Below are positions 8,015-16,700 of a DNA stretch of 64,000 nt, piece by piece. The stretch comes from Bacteroidota bacterium (GTDB lineage: Bacteria > Bacteroidota > Bacteroidia > NS11-12g > UBA955), in assembly GCA_963169345.1 (NCBI GenBank), contig CAUJCT010000053.1, forward strand, positions 124,001-188,000, in the 5' to 3' direction. Position numbers and translations under genes: made by a program. The notes beneath the pieces were generated by a model. It was not told where the DNA came from and did not search any database. It saw only the letters and a program-made list of their open reading frames with translations. How positions within the stretch are numbered: position 1 is the first letter of the stretch; every line of letters begins with the position of its first letter.

Positions 8015-8464
8015 ATGAATTTAGTAGAAACCATAAATAAAGACCTCATCGATGCGATGAAAGCTAAAGATGAGGTAAAACTCAGAGCCATAAGAGCTAT
8101 CAAATCAGCTTTTCTTCTTGCCGGAACTGAAACAGGTGAAAAAAACATTTCAGATGAAACGGCCATGAAAGCCATGCAAAAAATGGCTAAACAAAGAAAA
8201 GACAGTTTAGAAATTTTCTTAAAAGAAAATCGCCAGGATCTGGCTCAAAAAGAACAGGAGGAATTAACTGTTATAGAAGCCTATCTCCCGGCTGCAATGA
8301 GTAAAGATGAAATACTTGCTGCTCTTAAACCTATTATTGAAAGTTCTGGTGCTAGCAGTATGAAAGAAATAGGAAAAGTAATGCCTCTTGCTATGAAGCA
8401 ACTCGCTGGTAAAGCGGATGGTAAAGCTATCAACGAAGCACTTAGAGAACTGCTTCCTGCCTAA
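8015..8464 (+). CDS. GatB/YqeY domain protein
   Basis: A 149-residue all-helical protein matching the YqeY family end to end: the KDEVKLRAIRAIKSA start, the KMAKQRKDSLEIF segment, EAYLPAAMS and the glycine-rich KADGKAINEALRELL end. The domain resembles the tail of the GatB subunit of Asp/Glu-tRNA amidotransferase and is thought to touch tRNA, but the role of free YqeY proteins is not settled. It lies 2 bases after comA, so it is probably the last gene of the TPR-comA operon; a fresh promoter for the next gene begins 37 bases after its stop. Confidence 0.85.
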   Translation: MNLVETINKDLIDAMKAKDEVKLRAIRAIKSAFLLAGTETGEKNISDETAMKAMQKMAKQRKDSLEIFLKENRQDLAQKEQEELTVIEAYLPAAMSKDEILAALKPIIESSGASSMKEIGKVMPLAMKQLAGKADGKAINEALRELLPA

Positions 8465-8501
8465 TTTGAGTTTTTTTAACTCTTTTTCAATTTTTTTACA
8501 T

Positions 8502-8509
8502 TATCTTTG
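8502..8509 (+). promoter_or_regulatory. -7 element for lipoprotein gene
   Basis: TATCTTTG matches the Bacteroidota -7 consensus, 22 bases before the ATG at 8532, and supports that start over a longer frame that begins inside the YqeY gene. T-rich sequence precedes it. Confidence 0.45.
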
Positions 8510-8531
8510 CAGTTCAAAAAATCAGATTTGC

Positions 8532-9065
8532 ATGAAAAACACACTCAAAACATTGACTTTCATGGCGATATCTTCCTTCGTATTCATGGGAGGATGTTTG
8601 TCAAAGTACACTTCAGTTAATTTCGATTACACTACTGAAGCTCAAATTGAAACTGAAGCAGTTACCTCTGTTGGTACTCAAACTTTTGGCGAGACGGTAT
8701 TGAATTCAGACTTAAAAGCTGAACTTGAAAAGAACAATACTTCTCTCGATTTACTGGATGAATTAAAATTAAAGTCAGCCAGCGTTACAATCACCAACGA
8801 CTCAATGGCTAAATTTGATAACGTTGAAATGATTGAATTGTGGTTATCTGCTGATGGTATGCCTGAGGTAATGATTGCCTCAAAAAATCCGGTTCCTGAT
8901 GGATTAAACACCATCGACTTAAATGTAAATTCTTCTGAAAATTTAGCTAATTACATTAAAGCCAATTCTTTCACGTATAGAATTAAAGGTTCAAACTCAG
9001 GCCCACTTGACGCTATGTCATTGAAAGCTAATGTTGTTTGGGTCGTTAAAGCCTCGGCTAAATAA
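8532..9065 (+). CDS. Probable lipoprotein of unknown function
   Basis: A 177-residue exported protein. The N-terminus MKNTLKTLTFMAISS is followed by a lipobox-like FMGGC, so it is probably a lipoprotein (Cys near residue 20). The mature part is polar with alternating beta-type sequence and no motif that I know. The frame is open upstream to 8418, but the signal peptide and a -7 element at 8502 fix the start at 8532. It is transcribed alone and ended by a strong hairpin terminator. Confidence 0.7.
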   Translation: MKNTLKTLTFMAISSFVFMGGCLSKYTSVNFDYTTEAQIETEAVTSVGTQTFGETVLNSDLKAELEKNNTSLDLLDELKLKSASVTITNDSMAKFDNVEMIELWLSADGMPEVMIASKNPVPDGLNTIDLNVNSSENLANYIKANSFTYRIKGSNSGPLDAMSLKANVVWVVKASAK

Positions 9066-9084
9066 CTTATAATAACTTATAATT

Positions 9085-9111
9085 AAGCCTGCATTAGCAG
9101 GCTTTTTTTTT
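9085..9111. terminator. Bidirectional rho-independent terminator
   Basis: AAGCCTGC and GCAGGCTT form an 8-bp stem with loop ATTA, followed by nine T on the plus strand. The minus strand after the stem reads TTAATTAT, so it can also serve the convergent PAP2 gene. Confidence 0.85.
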
Positions 9112-9121
9112 GCCCTGAAAT

Positions 9122-9871
9122 TTAGTTGGGTTTTAAATATAACCTGTGCATCAGATAGGCAGTTCCAAGTCCTACTATATAACCGACTATCACATCACTT
9201 GGAAAATGTTTACCAGCTTTAACTCTTAAATATCCTTCAATTGCAGGTACTATAAAAGCGCCAGCCATGATATATGGGTTGGCTTTCGAACTGGGTAAAT
9301 AAGTCTTATGTGCAAAGGCAAAACTGAAGCATGTGGAAGAAACTGTGACTGTATGCGCCGAGAAAAAGGACATTCTGGCATCTGATTTTAATTTTTCAGA
9401 CATCGGAGCATCCGGATTGTATAAATAAGGTCTGTTCCTATTACTTAATTTTGTCATATTTGCTAGTGCCTGAGCTAATGCTAAACTCTGTAAAGAGACA
9501 TTGGCGATAGGATAAAATTCTGACTTGGTATGTTCATTTGCAAGAAAAATCAAAGGCAGTAAAACTGAACTCACAGCTAATCCATCACTGGCAAATTTAG
9601 CAGTTGTATTCCATTGTGAACATGCGATTCGATCGAATTTCCATATCTTACTTTTATCTAACTTTAAGATATCATCTGAACTTAAAGGATTGACCTGGGA
9701 TTGAAGATACAAACCAGTTCCGAATACTAAACCCGAACCAGCTAATACAGGTAAATCACGCCCAAATTTTGGCTGTAAATAAGTTTGAGCTTGTACAAAT
9801 TGTATGCACAAAAAAAAGCCGGATACAAGACCCGACTTTATGAAATTCTTAAAATTTGACACCGGCGCCAT
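9122..9871 (-). CDS. PAP2-superfamily phosphatase, exported/membrane
   Basis: A 249-residue protein with a signal peptide (VSGFFLCIQFVQAQ) and the PAP2 phosphatase motifs: NRNRPYLY (motif 1, RP), SFFSAHTVT (motif 2 with the acid His, FSAH in place of PSGH) and RVKAGKHFPSDV (motif 3: R, five residues, H, three residues, D). PAP2 enzymes dephosphorylate lipid phosphates such as undecaprenyl pyrophosphate or phosphatidic acid at the membrane. The frame extends 5' into iscA, but the ATG at 9871 precedes the signal peptide and lies 7 bases past the iscA stop. Its position as the last gene behind iscS-iscU-iscA is odd for function and probably reflects read-through rather than a shared role. Confidence 0.8.
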   Translation of the reverse strand: MAPVSNFKNFIKSGLVSGFFLCIQFVQAQTYLQPKFGRDLPVLAGSGLVFGTGLYLQSQVNPLSSDDILKLDKSKIWKFDRIACSQWNTTAKFASDGLAVSSVLLPLIFLANEHTKSEFYPIANVSLQSLALAQALANMTKLSNRNRPYLYNPDAPMSEKLKSDARMSFFSAHTVTVSSTCFSFAFAHKTYLPSSKANPYIMAGAFIVPAIEGYLRVKAGKHFPSDVIVGYIVGLGTAYLMHRLYLKPN

Positions 9872-9878
9872 GACGCAA

Positions 9879-10214
9879 TTATACGGCAAAACTTTCACCG
9901 CAGCCACAAGTGCGTTTGGCATTTGGATTGATAAAGTTAAAACCTTTACCATTTAATCCATCCGTAAAGTCTAGTTCAGTACCTGCAAGATAAAGGTAAC
10001 TTTTCAGGTCGCAAACTATCTTCACATCACCCGACTGGAATTCCTGATCATTGTCTTTCATTTCATTATCAAAATCCAAATCGTAGCTCAATCCGCTGCA
10101 ACCTCCACCTTTAACTGATACCCTGACAAAGTAATCAGGACCCATGTTTTCTTCTTGCATCAACTGATACACTTTTGATTTTGCGTTTTCAGTTATGGTT
10201 ATTCCTGCTGACAT
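9879..10214 (-). CDS. iscA: Iron-sulfur cluster assembly accessory protein (IscA/SufA/ErpA type)
   Basis: A 111-residue A-type carrier. The three conserved cysteines are present: GGGCSGLSY in the middle and TCGCGESF at the C-terminus. A-type proteins receive clusters from the IscU scaffold and pass them to targets, including [4Fe-4S] enzymes. It lies 9 bases downstream of iscU in the same operon. Which of the IscA, SufA or ErpA subtypes it belongs to cannot be decided from sequence alone; the isc context favours IscA. Confidence 0.92.
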   Translation of the reverse strand: MSAGITITENAKSKVYQLMQEENMGPDYFVRVSVKGGGCSGLSYDLDFDNEMKDNDQEFQSGDVKIVCDLKSYLYLAGTELDFTDGLNGKGFNFINPNAKRTCGCGESFAV

Positions 10215-10223
10215 AATTAATTA

Positions 10224-10640
10224 TTAATAATGTTTCTTAGAATCTTCAATTGGTTCAAGTCCGTTCTTTACTCTGTAGTCATTTATAGCCGAACGAATAG
10301 CATCTTCAGCCAAAACACTGCAGTGGATTTTAACGGGTGGTAAAGCCAATTCCTCAACAATATCCATATTGTCAATTTTTAAAGCGTCATCAACACTTTT
10401 ACCTTTTAACCACTCAGTAGCTAAACTGGAAGAAGCAATTGCACTACCACAACCAAATGTTTTAAATTTAGCGTCTTTAATAATGCCTGTTACTTCGTCT
10501 ACTTCAATCTGAAGACGCATAACGTCTCCACATTCCGGAGCACCAACTAATCCAGTTCCGACTTGTTTGCTGCTTTTATCCAAGGTACCAATGTTTCTTG
10601 GATTGCTATAATGATCTATGACTTTTTCTGAGTATGCCAT
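10224..10640 (-). CDS. iscU: Iron-sulfur cluster scaffold IscU
   Basis: A 138-residue IscU with all three cluster-ligating cysteines: APECGDVM (with Asp two residues after Cys), KTFGCGSAIASSS and KIHCSVLAEDA. The LPPVK motif recognised by the HscA chaperone in gamma-proteobacteria is also present just before the last Cys. It takes sulfur from IscS and iron to build [2Fe-2S] clusters in the cytoplasm. It sits between iscS (18 bases upstream) and iscA. Confidence 0.95.
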   Translation of the reverse strand: MAYSEKVIDHYSNPRNIGTLDKSSKQVGTGLVGAPECGDVMRLQIEVDEVTGIIKDAKFKTFGCGSAIASSSLATEWLKGKSVDDALKIDNMDIVEELALPPVKIHCSVLAEDAIRSAINDYRVKNGLEPIEDSKKHY

Positions 10641-10658
10641 GTTATTTCAAATTTATTA

Positions 10659-11873
10659 TTAATGTTCTTGCCAAACTATTGTTTTTAAATCTATGCCCTC
10701 TTTGAACATTTCCCAAAGTGGACTCATTTCTCTTAATTTATTAACTGCTTCTTTTACGTGCGCAATTGCAAAATCAACTTCTTCCTCAGTGGTGAATCTG
10801 CTTAATCCAAAACGCAGTGAAGAGTGTGCAAGTTCATCATCCAGACCCAGTGCTTTCAAAACATAACTAGGTTCCAGACTGGCAGAAGTACAAGCTGAAC
10901 CTGATGAAACTGCAATATCTTTTACACCCATAATCAAACCTTCCCCTTCAACATATTTAAAAGACATATTGCTGACATGTGGCAATCTGTGCTCACGATT
11001 ACCGTTCACGTAAGACTCTTCTAATGTCAAAAGTTCTGTTTCAAGTTTATCTCTTAATTTGCTGATTCGGGCAGTATCTGCATCCATATCCAAACGACAA
11101 ATTTCACAGGCTTTGCCAAAACCTACAATACCAGGTACGTTCAATGTACCACTTCTCATACCGCGTTCATGTCCGCCACCATCCATTTGGGCAGTAACTT
11201 TCACTCTTGGATTTTTTCTTCTAACGTATAATGCACCTACTCCTTTCGGACCGTACATTTTATGCGCTGAAAAGCTCATCAGATCAATACCGTCTGCAAT
11301 AACATCTACAGGTATTTTACCTACAGCCTGAGTTGCATCTGTGTGAAATAATATGCCCTTGCTCTTACAAAGCTTGGAAATTTCTTTTACTGGTTGAATT
11401 ACTCCAATCTCGTTGTTGGCATACATTACAGATACCAAAACAGTATTTGGTTTTATAGCCGCTTCAACTTGTTCGATTGTAATTAAACCATCTTCTCTCG
11501 CCTTTAAATACGTAACCTCAGCGCCGAGTTTTTCGATATGTTTGCATGTATCTAAAACTGCCTTGTGTTCAGTTTCAACTGTGATGAAATGGTTGCCTTT
11601 TGCTGCATACATTTCAAAAACACCTTTAATTGCGAGGTTATTGGATTCAGTTGCTCCGGAGGTAATAATAATTTCTTTTGAATCTGCATTTATCAGCGCA
11701 GCAATTTGCTCTCTGGCATAATCAACGGCTTCTTCGGCTTTCCAACCAAATGAATGGTTTCTACTGGCTGCATTTCCAAAGTTATCAATGAAATAAGGCA
11801 ACATCGCTTCCAATACTCTTGGATCCATAGGAGTCGTTGCGTTATTGTCAAGATATATAGGCAGTTTCAACAT
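10659..11873 (-). CDS. iscS: Cysteine desulfurase IscS
   Basis: A 404-residue PLP enzyme. The N-terminal [13 protein letters not shown] is the classic start; Lys205 in SAHKMYG is the PLP-binding lysine; Cys328 in [10 protein letters not shown] is the persulfide cysteine, the same number as in E. coli IscS. It releases sulfur from cysteine and hands it to IscU. It leads the operon iscS-iscU-iscA-PAP2. A full Bacteroidota promoter lies just upstream. No iscR-like regulator and no hscA, hscB or fdx gene follows, so this is a reduced isc operon. Confidence 0.95.
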   Translation of the reverse strand: MLKLPIYLDNNATTPMDPRVLEAMLPYFIDNFGNAASRNHSFGWKAEEAVDYAREQIAALINADSKEIIITSGATESNNLAIKGVFEMYAAKGNHFITVETEHKAVLDTCKHIEKLGAEVTYLKAREDGLITIEQVEAAIKPNTVLVSVMYANNEIGVIQPVKEISKLCKSKGILFHTDATQAVGKIPVDVIADGIDLMSFSAHKMYGPKGVGALYVRRKNPRVKVTAQMDGGGHERGMRSGTLNVPGIVGFGKACEICRLDMDADTARISKLRDKLETELLTLEESYVNGNREHRLPHVSNMSFKYVEGEGLIMGVKDIAVSSGSACTSASLEPSYVLKALGLDDELAHSSLRFGLSRFTTEEEVDFAIAHVKEAVNKLREMSPLWEMFKEGIDLKTIVWQEH

Positions 11874-11900
11874 AATTCTTATTTAGACTAATTCTAAGTG

Positions 11901-11930
11901 CAAAAATACAGCATATTCACTAATTATCAA
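11901..11930 (-). promoter_or_regulatory. Bacteroidota promoter of isc operon
   Basis: On the minus strand a TTG (11930-11928) is separated by exactly 19 bases from TATTTTTG (11908-11901), the ideal -33/-7 pair for Bacteroidota sigma-70. The iscS ATG follows 27 bases after the -7 element. Confidence 0.6.
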
Positions 11931-12153
11931 CGTTTATTTTTGATTCCTTTTGGTGTTTTCGCTTCATAGATTCAAAATCTCCAAAAAGACCTTCGTTTCA
12001 AATTCACTGCTGATTTGCTGGATACCTCACTATTCAACACTAAATCAAATAAATTGTTTGAGCTATAATGCTTTTCTTTTCGAATATTGAAAAACTCTAT
12101 AAGTGGTATAAAATTTGATTTTTTAACTTCTCAGAATCCTTCAAATTTGTATT

Positions 12154-12555
12154 ATGAATAAAATAGAACATATAGGTATTGCAGTAAAAGACATTCATGC
12201 CTCCAATGAATTGTTTTCTAAATTGTTAAATACCCAGCCATATAAAACGGAAGAAGTTGAAAGTGAGGGTGTTATAACTAGTTTCTTCATGATAGGCGAA
12301 ACCAAAATTGAATTGTTACAGGCTACCAAACCGGATAGTGCCATTGCTAAATTCATAGAAAAAAAAGGTGAGGGCATTCATCATATTGCTTTTGGTGTTG
12401 ACAATGCAGATTTTGAAATTGGACGACTTCAAAATGAAGGATTTGAGATGATACACCAGCACGCCAAGCCTGGTGCCGATAATAAAATGATTGCTTTTGC
12501 TCATCCAAAATGCACAAATGGCGTACTTACTGAAGTGTGTTCTGAACGTCCATAA
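12154..12555 (+). CDS. mce: Methylmalonyl-CoA epimerase
   Basis: A 133-residue VOC-fold protein. The two beta-alpha-beta halves each supply metal ligands: IEHIGIAV with the first His, KIELLQ with a Glu, GIHHIAFGV with the second His and VLTEVC with the last Glu. It interconverts (R)- and (S)-methylmalonyl-CoA, linking propionyl-CoA and succinyl-CoA; the mutase partner is not in this window. That pathway needs B12, as does the ribonucleotide reductase at 28.9 kb. The gene is divergent from iscS across 280 bases and monocistronic. Confidence 0.9.
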   Translation: MNKIEHIGIAVKDIHASNELFSKLLNTQPYKTEEVESEGVITSFFMIGETKIELLQATKPDSAIAKFIEKKGEGIHHIAFGVDNADFEIGRLQNEGFEMIHQHAKPGADNKMIAFAHPKCTNGVLTEVCSERP

Positions 12556-12600
12556 CTCCTCTAAGGCAGCAAACCTCTCCTTTTTTACGTCTTACCAAAA

Positions 12601-13767
12601 ATGAACGACAAGCCAATCTCAAATTCAGTAACTGTCCTTTTTTATTTTCTCTTGTTAGTGCCCAATCTGATGGCGCAATTGATACCCTTCAGGGTTAATT
12701 CTCAATATGGCTACATCAATCCCAAAAACGAGTTAATCATTGAAGCAAAGTTTGATTATACTGACTTTTTTCAAGGTGATCTGGCATTCGTATTGAAAGA
12801 CTCCTCTTACTTCGGAATTAATATTAAAGGTGAAATAGTCACTCAGGCACTCAAACACTATGGTGTCTTCAATTATGGCTTGTGTCCGGTTCAACTAAAA
12901 GATGGTAAATGTGTATACATCAATCAAAAAGGAGAAATTGTTATTGATAAAGGATTTGATGCAGCTGAGAATTTTTCACAAGGACTGGCAGTTGTCTCAT
13001 TAAACAAAAAGCTTGGCATCATTGATACTATTGGCAATTGGATCAGACAACCTGATTTTGACACATCAAGTGCTTATTTTAAATCAGGGTACCTCATGGC
13101 AATTAGTAAAGGCAAATATTTTTATATCAACCGAAAAGGTCAAACACTTCATTTACCTGACACTGTTTTGCCTGTCGGTGTATTCAGCGAGGGTCTTGCC
13201 CCTGTATACATTATCAAACCTTATAACTCAGATGGGCAAAAAATGAAGACTTACTATCTCGAATTTATTGACACTAACGGCAATGTAGTACTTAATAATT
13301 TCTATCATGATGGTTTCAACTACTCTGAATACATTGCTTTTGAAAAAGAATTTATGGATGGCAAAGCCATTATAAAAACGAAAAATGATTTAGGTTGGGA
13401 TTATTATTTTCTGGACAAAAAAGGACGTTTTTCACCTTTATACTCATTTACAAAACATCTTGGAGATTCGTTATTTCTTTGCGCCATTGGCTATTATATG
13501 GCAGATATCAGAATAGTTGACAGCAATTACTTTGTCATGGGCCAGTTTCAGCAAAAACCTACTCTGGTCGGAGAAATGGGAAATGGTTTACTGGCCTTCA
13601 GAAACAAAGAAGGCAACTGGGGCTATGTCAACAGCAATTGCCAGGAAATCATCAAATGTAAATACACAGCTGCTTTTCCATTTAAAAACGGTTATGCCAT
13701 CGTCATTTACAACGGTTATCAGGGTGTAATTGATATCAATGGAAAAGAATATTGGGTAGACAGATAA
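12601..13767 (+). CDS. WG-repeat exported protein
   Basis: A 388-residue protein with a signal peptide (cleavage near MAQ) followed by at least six WG-type repeats, seen as GYINPKNELII, CVYINQKGEIVI, FYINRKGQTL, WGYVNSNCQEII and QGVIDINGKEYW. WG repeats form beta-propeller-like or beta-hairpin arrays; their ligands are generally unknown. It is probably periplasmic or surface exposed. Its stop codon directly abuts the stop of the alpha-2-macroglobulin gene on the opposite strand, so the two transcripts must overlap at their 3' ends. Confidence 0.8.
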   Translation: MNDKPISNSVTVLFYFLLLVPNLMAQLIPFRVNSQYGYINPKNELIIEAKFDYTDFFQGDLAFVLKDSSYFGINIKGEIVTQALKHYGVFNYGLCPVQLKDGKCVYINQKGEIVIDKGFDAAENFSQGLAVVSLNKKLGIIDTIGNWIRQPDFDTSSAYFKSGYLMAISKGKYFYINRKGQTLHLPDTVLPVGVFSEGLAPVYIIKPYNSDGQKMKTYYLEFIDTNGNVVLNNFYHDGFNYSEYIAFEKEFMDGKAIIKTKNDLGWDYYFLDKKGRFSPLYSFTKHLGDSLFLCAIGYYMADIRIVDSNYFVMGQFQQKPTLVGEMGNGLLAFRNKEGNWGYVNSNCQEIIKCKYTAAFPFKNGYAIVIYNGYQGVIDINGKEYWVDR

Positions 13768-16700
13768 TTATTCTGTAACCATCATCTTAAAACCACTACT
13801 ATTAGCTGTAAACTCAGGTGCATATAAGCACATAGCACTGGCAATACCACACTCAAAAATCCCGGTTTGCTGAATGCTTACCTGATAGCTGAGTTGATGC
13901 ATTCCTTTAGGCATACTTTCGATAAAGAAATTAAAAGTCGCATCGTTAACGCTCTGATAATAACTCAAAGTATTGTTCCATTTATAAGTACTCAAAACAT
14001 CTTTAGGTTCTGCAGCACTAGGTCTCTGGTCCTTAACATGAACAAATTCAAGTGCTCTGTCGCTTCTAACAAATAATACCACTTTTAACAAATCCCCTTT
14101 TCGCAAAGTATCACCAGTCTTTAATTCCTTATTGACTGTTTTTCCATTTATAATGCGTTCTACATAATAGACTCTAATGATGCTTAAACCAGCTGAATTA
14201 GGTATGACTTTGTCCATATTTTCAAAATACTGCCAATGTATGGCACCAAAGGCAAAATCATCGCTTGATGCTTCAACTTTGATGTTGGAACTATTGCTAT
14301 TTACAGCTTTAACATCTAAATTTTGTTTCCAGTAACCCAATGCATTTTTTTGAACCGGAACTACTTCTTTCTGATTAAAAAATACTTTTACCTCCTGTTT
14401 GCCTGCTGTCAATTGCCCATCTTTTAACAACACATAACAAGCATCTGCAGTACTTCTGGAACTAGGCCATGCATGTGTTTGTTTATGGCGCAACAACCAA
14501 ACCTGCATCGCTGAAATCAACTGTCTGTCGGGTTCAATTTCCGAATATGCTTCAATAATAGCTGCCTGAGTTTCTATTGGCGCCTGATACCAATACCAAC
14601 CTGCAGTATTAGAAGGCCAATACATACCCATTAAATCCGTTTGCTTAGAAGTCTCTTTTAACGACCTCAATATTTGCTTAGGTAGTTCAGAAGAAGGCTC
14701 CAGTCTGTGTACCGCAATCGCCAGCTGTGCTTTATTCATTAAACTCAATTGCAACCAGTTTTTCTTTGCTGTTTTTAAGAAATATTGCAGTACTGAATCC
14801 AACTCTAATTCTTCGGGTGAAGTATAAAAACTTCTGGCATACAAATAACCAACCTGAATAGGTTCGCAAAATTGCGATTTACTGTTTTTTATCCTCAGAT
14901 AGTCTTTCATAGCGAAATCACTTAAACTGTTTTGTGCATCTTTAACACGAATCTCGGAACTCAAATCGATTCCCAGATGTCTGAGCTTATTAAATCCAAT
15001 AACCAGAGTCTGGGTAATGTAGGCATTGCCATTCATGCCGGAAAACCAAGGAAATGAACCATCCGATAACTGCATTTGAGACAACTTCTCAAGGTTCGCT
15101 TTAATCTGTTCACCGAGCTTACGTTGATTAAATGCTCCTGCCAATTGCTGCAAACGCTCATCTTCATTTTTAGCCTCTAATGCCCAAGGAGTTTCTGAGA
15201 TGAGAACTGACTTCAAATCTTCGTTTTGATTCCATCTGCTTTTTGGAGAATTATCCTTGTTCATCCATGATTCAAAATAGTCTGCAATAATTTTATTACT
15301 TGAAATAATATTGTTAGCAATACTATTGGCATATATACGACTAAATAATTGTTCAGCACATTCGTTTGGATAATCCATTAAATAAGGCAAGGATAAAACA
15401 GCTAACCAGGCCGGTTGATTGCTCATTTCTACTGTTAACTGCTTTGTTCTTAAGGTGGGACTGCTTGCAGCTTTCATTGCTGAAAATTCTAAGTTCTGAA
15501 TACCCGACTTTCTTACACTGATAGGCAAGGAGGCATACACGAGTGTTCTGTTGCTCAATACTGGAATAATATGCTCTTCGCCATCCGAAAACTGCTCATT
15601 ACCTGCCGAAAATGTTATTATTACAGGCTCGGTGTATTCTGGAATCACAACCGAAAATGATACAACCTGATTTTGACCTTTTGGTACTGTTAATTTAATC
15701 AGACTATCACCTTTAATCCATTGCAATATTTCATTTGTTTCTGCATTTCGTATACACAACTTAACAATTAAACTTATATTTTGGTCAGATGTGTTGACTA
15801 CTTTTGCACTTAAACTCATTTGATCCTTTTCTCTTATAAATCGTGGCAAATTTGGCTGAATCATCAATTGCTTGTTGCTTTTTGCCATAGCTTCCAGTTC
15901 ACCCAATTGCATGTTTTTACTATGAGCCAGCATTTTTAAATGCCAGGTGGTGTTCAATTCAGGTACAGTAAATTCCATACTCACCAAACTGTCCTTATCC
16001 GGATATAAATGAGGTAAAAAGAACGCTGTTTCGTCAAAGTTTTTTCTGATAATTGCTTGAGGAGACTGCTCGTTTTGTGCGATTTCTTTCATCTTATTGG
16101 ATGGTTCAAATCCTTTAATAGCTCCCATTTTCCCAACATTCAGTGAAACATAGCCCATTGCATAATCATCATCTCCATAATCCCAAAAATACCTGTTACT
16201 AAATCTATAAATTGAATATGTTTCAAATTTTGGGTAAGTTATCTGGTAAATTTCTTTATAGGTCGATAAAGTTGAATAGGCATTACTTCCATTTCGCAAA
16301 AATTGATTGCCTGTATAACTAAAATAATGGCTATAATCATAATATATCCAGTATTTCCAATTATCATCCTTATACAACTCATCCAGTGATGCGTCGTATA
16401 AAACTGCCGCTATTTCAGTTGAAGCCAGATCCAATTGATTGGCATTTACTTTCACCTTCCATATTTCTTTGCCTCCCGGTATTAAATCCGAACGAAAAGT
16501 GTGTAAATCCAAATCCAATATTTTATTCGAATATGGAACTTGTATCTCGTATGTTATGTAATTATCTCTGTATTGATTGACACTGTATACATGAACAGAT
16601 ACATTGCCCCTGTCTTCTTCTGTTATAGGCAATACCAATTCCGCATAACCCTTCTTCAATTGAATTAATCCGGATTTTTTTGTTCCTTTCTTATTGCTGA

